Source: Lucifuga dentata
Taxonomy: Eukaryota > Chordata > Actinopteri > Ophidiiformes > Bythitidae
DNA: 64,000 nucleotides
Direction of reading: 5' to 3'
NCBI GenBank assembly: GCA_014773175.1
Contig: VXCM01000307.1
Coordinates: 1 to 64,000 of the forward strand
This document shows positions 61,458-64,000 of the stretch, piece after piece; position 1 is the stretch's first letter, and every line of letters begins with the position of its first letter. The notes under the pieces are model-generated. The model made no database searches. It had not been told where the DNA came from and worked only from the letters and a program-made list of their open reading frames with translations. Both the position numbers and the translations under genes were made by a program.

Positions 61458-61535
61458 ATGTCTGAAGGCGACATTCGTGTCTTGGTTTTGGAGGAGCAAG
61501 TGAAGAGTTTGTCAGATGAGTTATTGCAGTGCCAG
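61458..61535 (+). CDS. cntln: cntln (centlein) first coding exon, partial gene
   Basis: Centlein is a coiled-coil centrosomal protein that links the two centrioles of a pair. The exon runs from an acceptor (pyrimidine-rich tract then AAAG, exon start 61450) to the donor CCAG|GTATGT after 61535. It contains ATG at 61458 followed by exactly 26 codons, phase 0. The peptide begins MSEGDIRVLVLEEQ and ends SLSDELLQCQ. From memory of human CNTLN, the segment LEEELSSLKEELALCQ immediately before ADKEFVW aligns with it over 16 residues with about 9 identities, and the exon break falls just before ADKE. The fish start is much shorter than the human N-terminus. The next exon is not visible before 64000, so the gene continues out of the window. 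The call rests on a short peptide plus intron phase; another coiled-coil protein is possible but less likely. Confidence 0.72.
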
Positions 61536-64000
61536 GTATGTCTAAATATGTTTATTTAAACAGAGTGGTTTATTTTATTCGGTTTTCTGAAAGCCATGTT
61601 ACATACACAAAGGTACATGGCTAAGCCTTGTTACCTTAATATTGTAAGTTGACCTAAATAATGGTGAATTTTTAGGTCAAAACTGTTAGATGCTCTTATA
61701 TTGTAAAGTTTACTGATAGCATTAAGTTTAATTATTGAATGTCTAGTCATATTGACAGGAGTTTGTTTGGTCCATTAATTTTTCGAGGGTATGCCAATGT
61801 GAAGTGTTCTAGTTAAAGTGTTTCAGTGTTAAGATATTCATGGGTTACATAATTACTATACTTTAAGACAGAAGGTAAGTATCTCTGCACTTATCTGTGA
61901 GGGTTCAGCTATAATCTTCTTGATATCTGAGACACAAAGGTGGATGTTATTTGTTGTGTCTTAACAGACAATGACTACATTGAGCACATTAAGTTACAAA
62001 TGAATTTTCACCGTGATTGCCATTTCATTTTTAATCAGACATTGACCTATGAATCAGCTAAGAAAGATAATATGTCTCTATCATGTAGTGTTAGTCAAAA
62101 TAAAAGATGGATTCCTGGGGAGATCACAGTGCATGCTGTGAAGTATTATAATTCCTGAATATGCTATTGATGAGATATTCTTTCATCTCCACTGTTTTCA
62201 TTTCTAATGGCATAAACTCATGATTACACCAATGAGGTTTATAACTAGAATTTAAAAATGGAAAAGTACATTACATCTATTCACAGTAAGTTATGATTTA
62301 AAGATAAGTTTATTTTACTGAATTACATGAAGAGTTTTTGTAGTTTTCATTGTGTTGTCACTGTTAGTTGTTTTGCTGCAAAAATGTGCAAAGAACAGAC
62401 TACTCTTTGTAACAAGCAAAAATGCCAGTAAATACTGTGCAGAAAATATTTATTTCTGTGATAAATTTGACTAAAATGAGTCCCCATTTTTGTTTTTCTT
62501 TAAAATAATAAACACACATGCACGAGAACCTTTCACTTTTACTGTCTGATTCAGTGATTGAAAAAAGATATCCTTGCATACTCACCACAAGGTGGTGCCT
62601 AATAACATGAGTAACTTACCTGAGTGCAGCATTTCTCACTTTGCATATCTATAAGAACTCAGTAAACAGATAGGTAGACAGCTGCGGTGTTCAAGGTATA
62701 TTCTACATTTGCTTTTTTAAATTTTTGTATTAGATTATAGAGACCATACACATGGGACCAGAAAGATTGTTGTATGGTGTTTTTGGTGGTGTTTTTCTGT
62801 AACTTGATAATGTGCCTGTTACCTGATTTATCCTTTGTGTAAAGTCTAGTTTGCCTTTTGAATGCACAGGTGACAGACAAACTCGCAAACTGTCTATATC
62901 TGTGTAAGCTTGTAAGCAAACTAAAACATTTGTCCAGTTACTTCAATTAAGTATGAATAAACAAATTCCTTGCTAATCATACACTGTTGTTTTGTATACA
63001 ATAAGCCCAGCTTTGGCTCAGTGTTTTTTAGGTCTGCGGCTTTCATATATGTTTTCATGAAACATTCAGTGTGGCCCACATACTCTTATTGATTATGTTG
63101 TCAAATGTTATAAACCCCTACAGTTAATTTTTGATCCTTTTTAAAAAATTGCACTTGTGAAACAGTTACAGAATTACTTGATAAAATATATAGATTTAAA
63201 TGCAGGCAATAAAGCTAGCATTTAGTAAATAAATTAGAGGTGCAGTGTGGCACAGGATTTGTTACAGAGTCAGTTCTTGTCAATCTATTTTTATTTTTTT
63301 ATTCTATTTGATCCAGTTTGTGCTTGTAGTAGCATGTTCTCAATATCAGACTACATATTCAACAAAATATAACTTAGTTAATCATGTCGGACACAGAAGA
63401 GGAACAATTTATGTTTCACAGGAGTCCTTATATAAAACATAAGGACATGTTCCTTAAACATGGCCCCACAGTTTGTGGGGCCACGTTTCTTTCTGCACCA
63501 CTTAACAGGTAATGATATTACACTTTAAATAAACATAATAATTTAGCCAATCTCAATGTAATTTTTTCAATACAGATGCAGAATATCTTTGCCCTTTGTC
63601 CTTCAGACATTTTGACAGAAATAACACACATTAACATTGTAATTTCCATGTTAAGCTGTTACTTTGAGTTGTAATGGACTATGTTACATGCCACCTTTAC
63701 CACTGCTACTATTCACTGTGTAATGCAGCATCCTGCATACATGCATTACAGCACATCTGCTCCACTGAAGTGACATAGAAACCATCCTTGGTGGTCTAGT
63801 CTAGAGTAGAACATCAGTGATTCTGTCTATCTAAAAGGGACCTTTAGTTTGCAGTGTACCATTTAAATAGTAGCATTTGAATACCATTGATGTCTTAAGT
63901 CTCTGGCAAGATGTACTTCAGGACGGCCATTAACTACAAAGAGGCTCATCTTTGGCCAGAAAATGTTCCTACTCCATCATACTAATTTTATTAATATGTG
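61536..64000 (+). other. cntln: cntln intron 2 (5' part)
   Basis: AT-rich sequence after the GTATGT donor, running off the window. I looked for the next centlein exon (ADKEFVWSLWKRL-like) in all plus frames and did not find it. Two unrecognised ORFs (61940-62158 plus, 62659-62919 minus) look like chance frames. The region has a perfect GC-rich 10-bp hairpin at 63461-63483 and otherwise unremarkable unique sequence. Confidence 0.55.
63461..63483. other. GC-rich 10-bp stem hairpin
   Basis: TGGCCCCACA, GTT, TGTGGGGCCA in an otherwise AT-rich intron. Confidence 0.7.

Noticed and set aside
62659..62919. 86-codon minus ORF in cntln intron 2
   Set aside because: No domain or context; length is within chance for AT-rich intron.
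1..64000. CRISPR array, rRNA, tRNA or tRNA-type SINE
   Set aside because: No spacer-repeat periodicity, rRNA core or tRNA box A/B (GTTCGANNC) was seen; the tandem arrays are simple microsatellites.

Overview
This window is vertebrate nuclear DNA, most probably from a ray-finned (percomorph-type) fish. It is AT-rich, has very sparse coding sequence and GT-AG introns, is densely seeded with long (CA)n, (GA)n and tetranucleotide microsatellites, and carries teleost-style DNA-transposon remnants. There are no bacterial-style genes, CRISPR arrays or rRNA. Nearly every ORF longer than 60 codons is a chance frame, often a poly-His/Thr or Arg/Glu reading of a microsatellite.

The only coding exon I can support is at the right end. 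Positions 61458-61535 (+) encode 26 codons that resemble the N-terminal coiled coil of centlein (cntln) just before its ADKEFVW block. A good acceptor and donor flank them, and a non-coding first exon ends at 61153. A CpG-rich promoter-like stretch with a CRE-like TGACGTAA precedes it. In human, CNTLN lies head-to-head with BNC2. A CpG-rich interval at about 53.15-53.75 kb with a minus-strand donor (exon end 53147, preceded directly by ATG) is therefore my candidate for bnc2 exon 1. If so, positions 1-53144 are bnc2 intron 1, 53.75-60.7 kb is the divergent intergenic spacer, and 61536-64000 is cntln intron.

Layout: 1-43 kb is non-coding, microsatellite-rich DNA with a 150-bp fold-back, a TA-flanked palindromic MITE (18796-18973), a probable LINE 3' end (about 37.69 kb) and several AT-rich unique blocks that look like possible conserved enhancers. 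43242-44445 is a hAT-type non-autonomous element with a perfect 8-bp target duplication. 44.4-53.1 kb holds a diverged long inverted repeat (47304-47787) and adjacent perfect hairpins (48356-48437). The spacer holds a TTAA-flanked inverted-repeat element (54964-55544) and a decayed L1-like ORF2 C-terminus (60228-60503, minus) with a triplet microsatellite on its 3' side.

An assembly signature runs through the window. Single N characters are flanked by exact 59-67 bp direct duplications (five clear cases) or sit in homopolymers, as expected from de Bruijn contigs joined without merging their overlap. These tandem duplications should not be read as biology. I found no convincing new biological system. 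The most useful leads are the divergent bnc2/cntln promoter region, a possible extra minus-strand exon at 57368-57424, and the fold-back elements.
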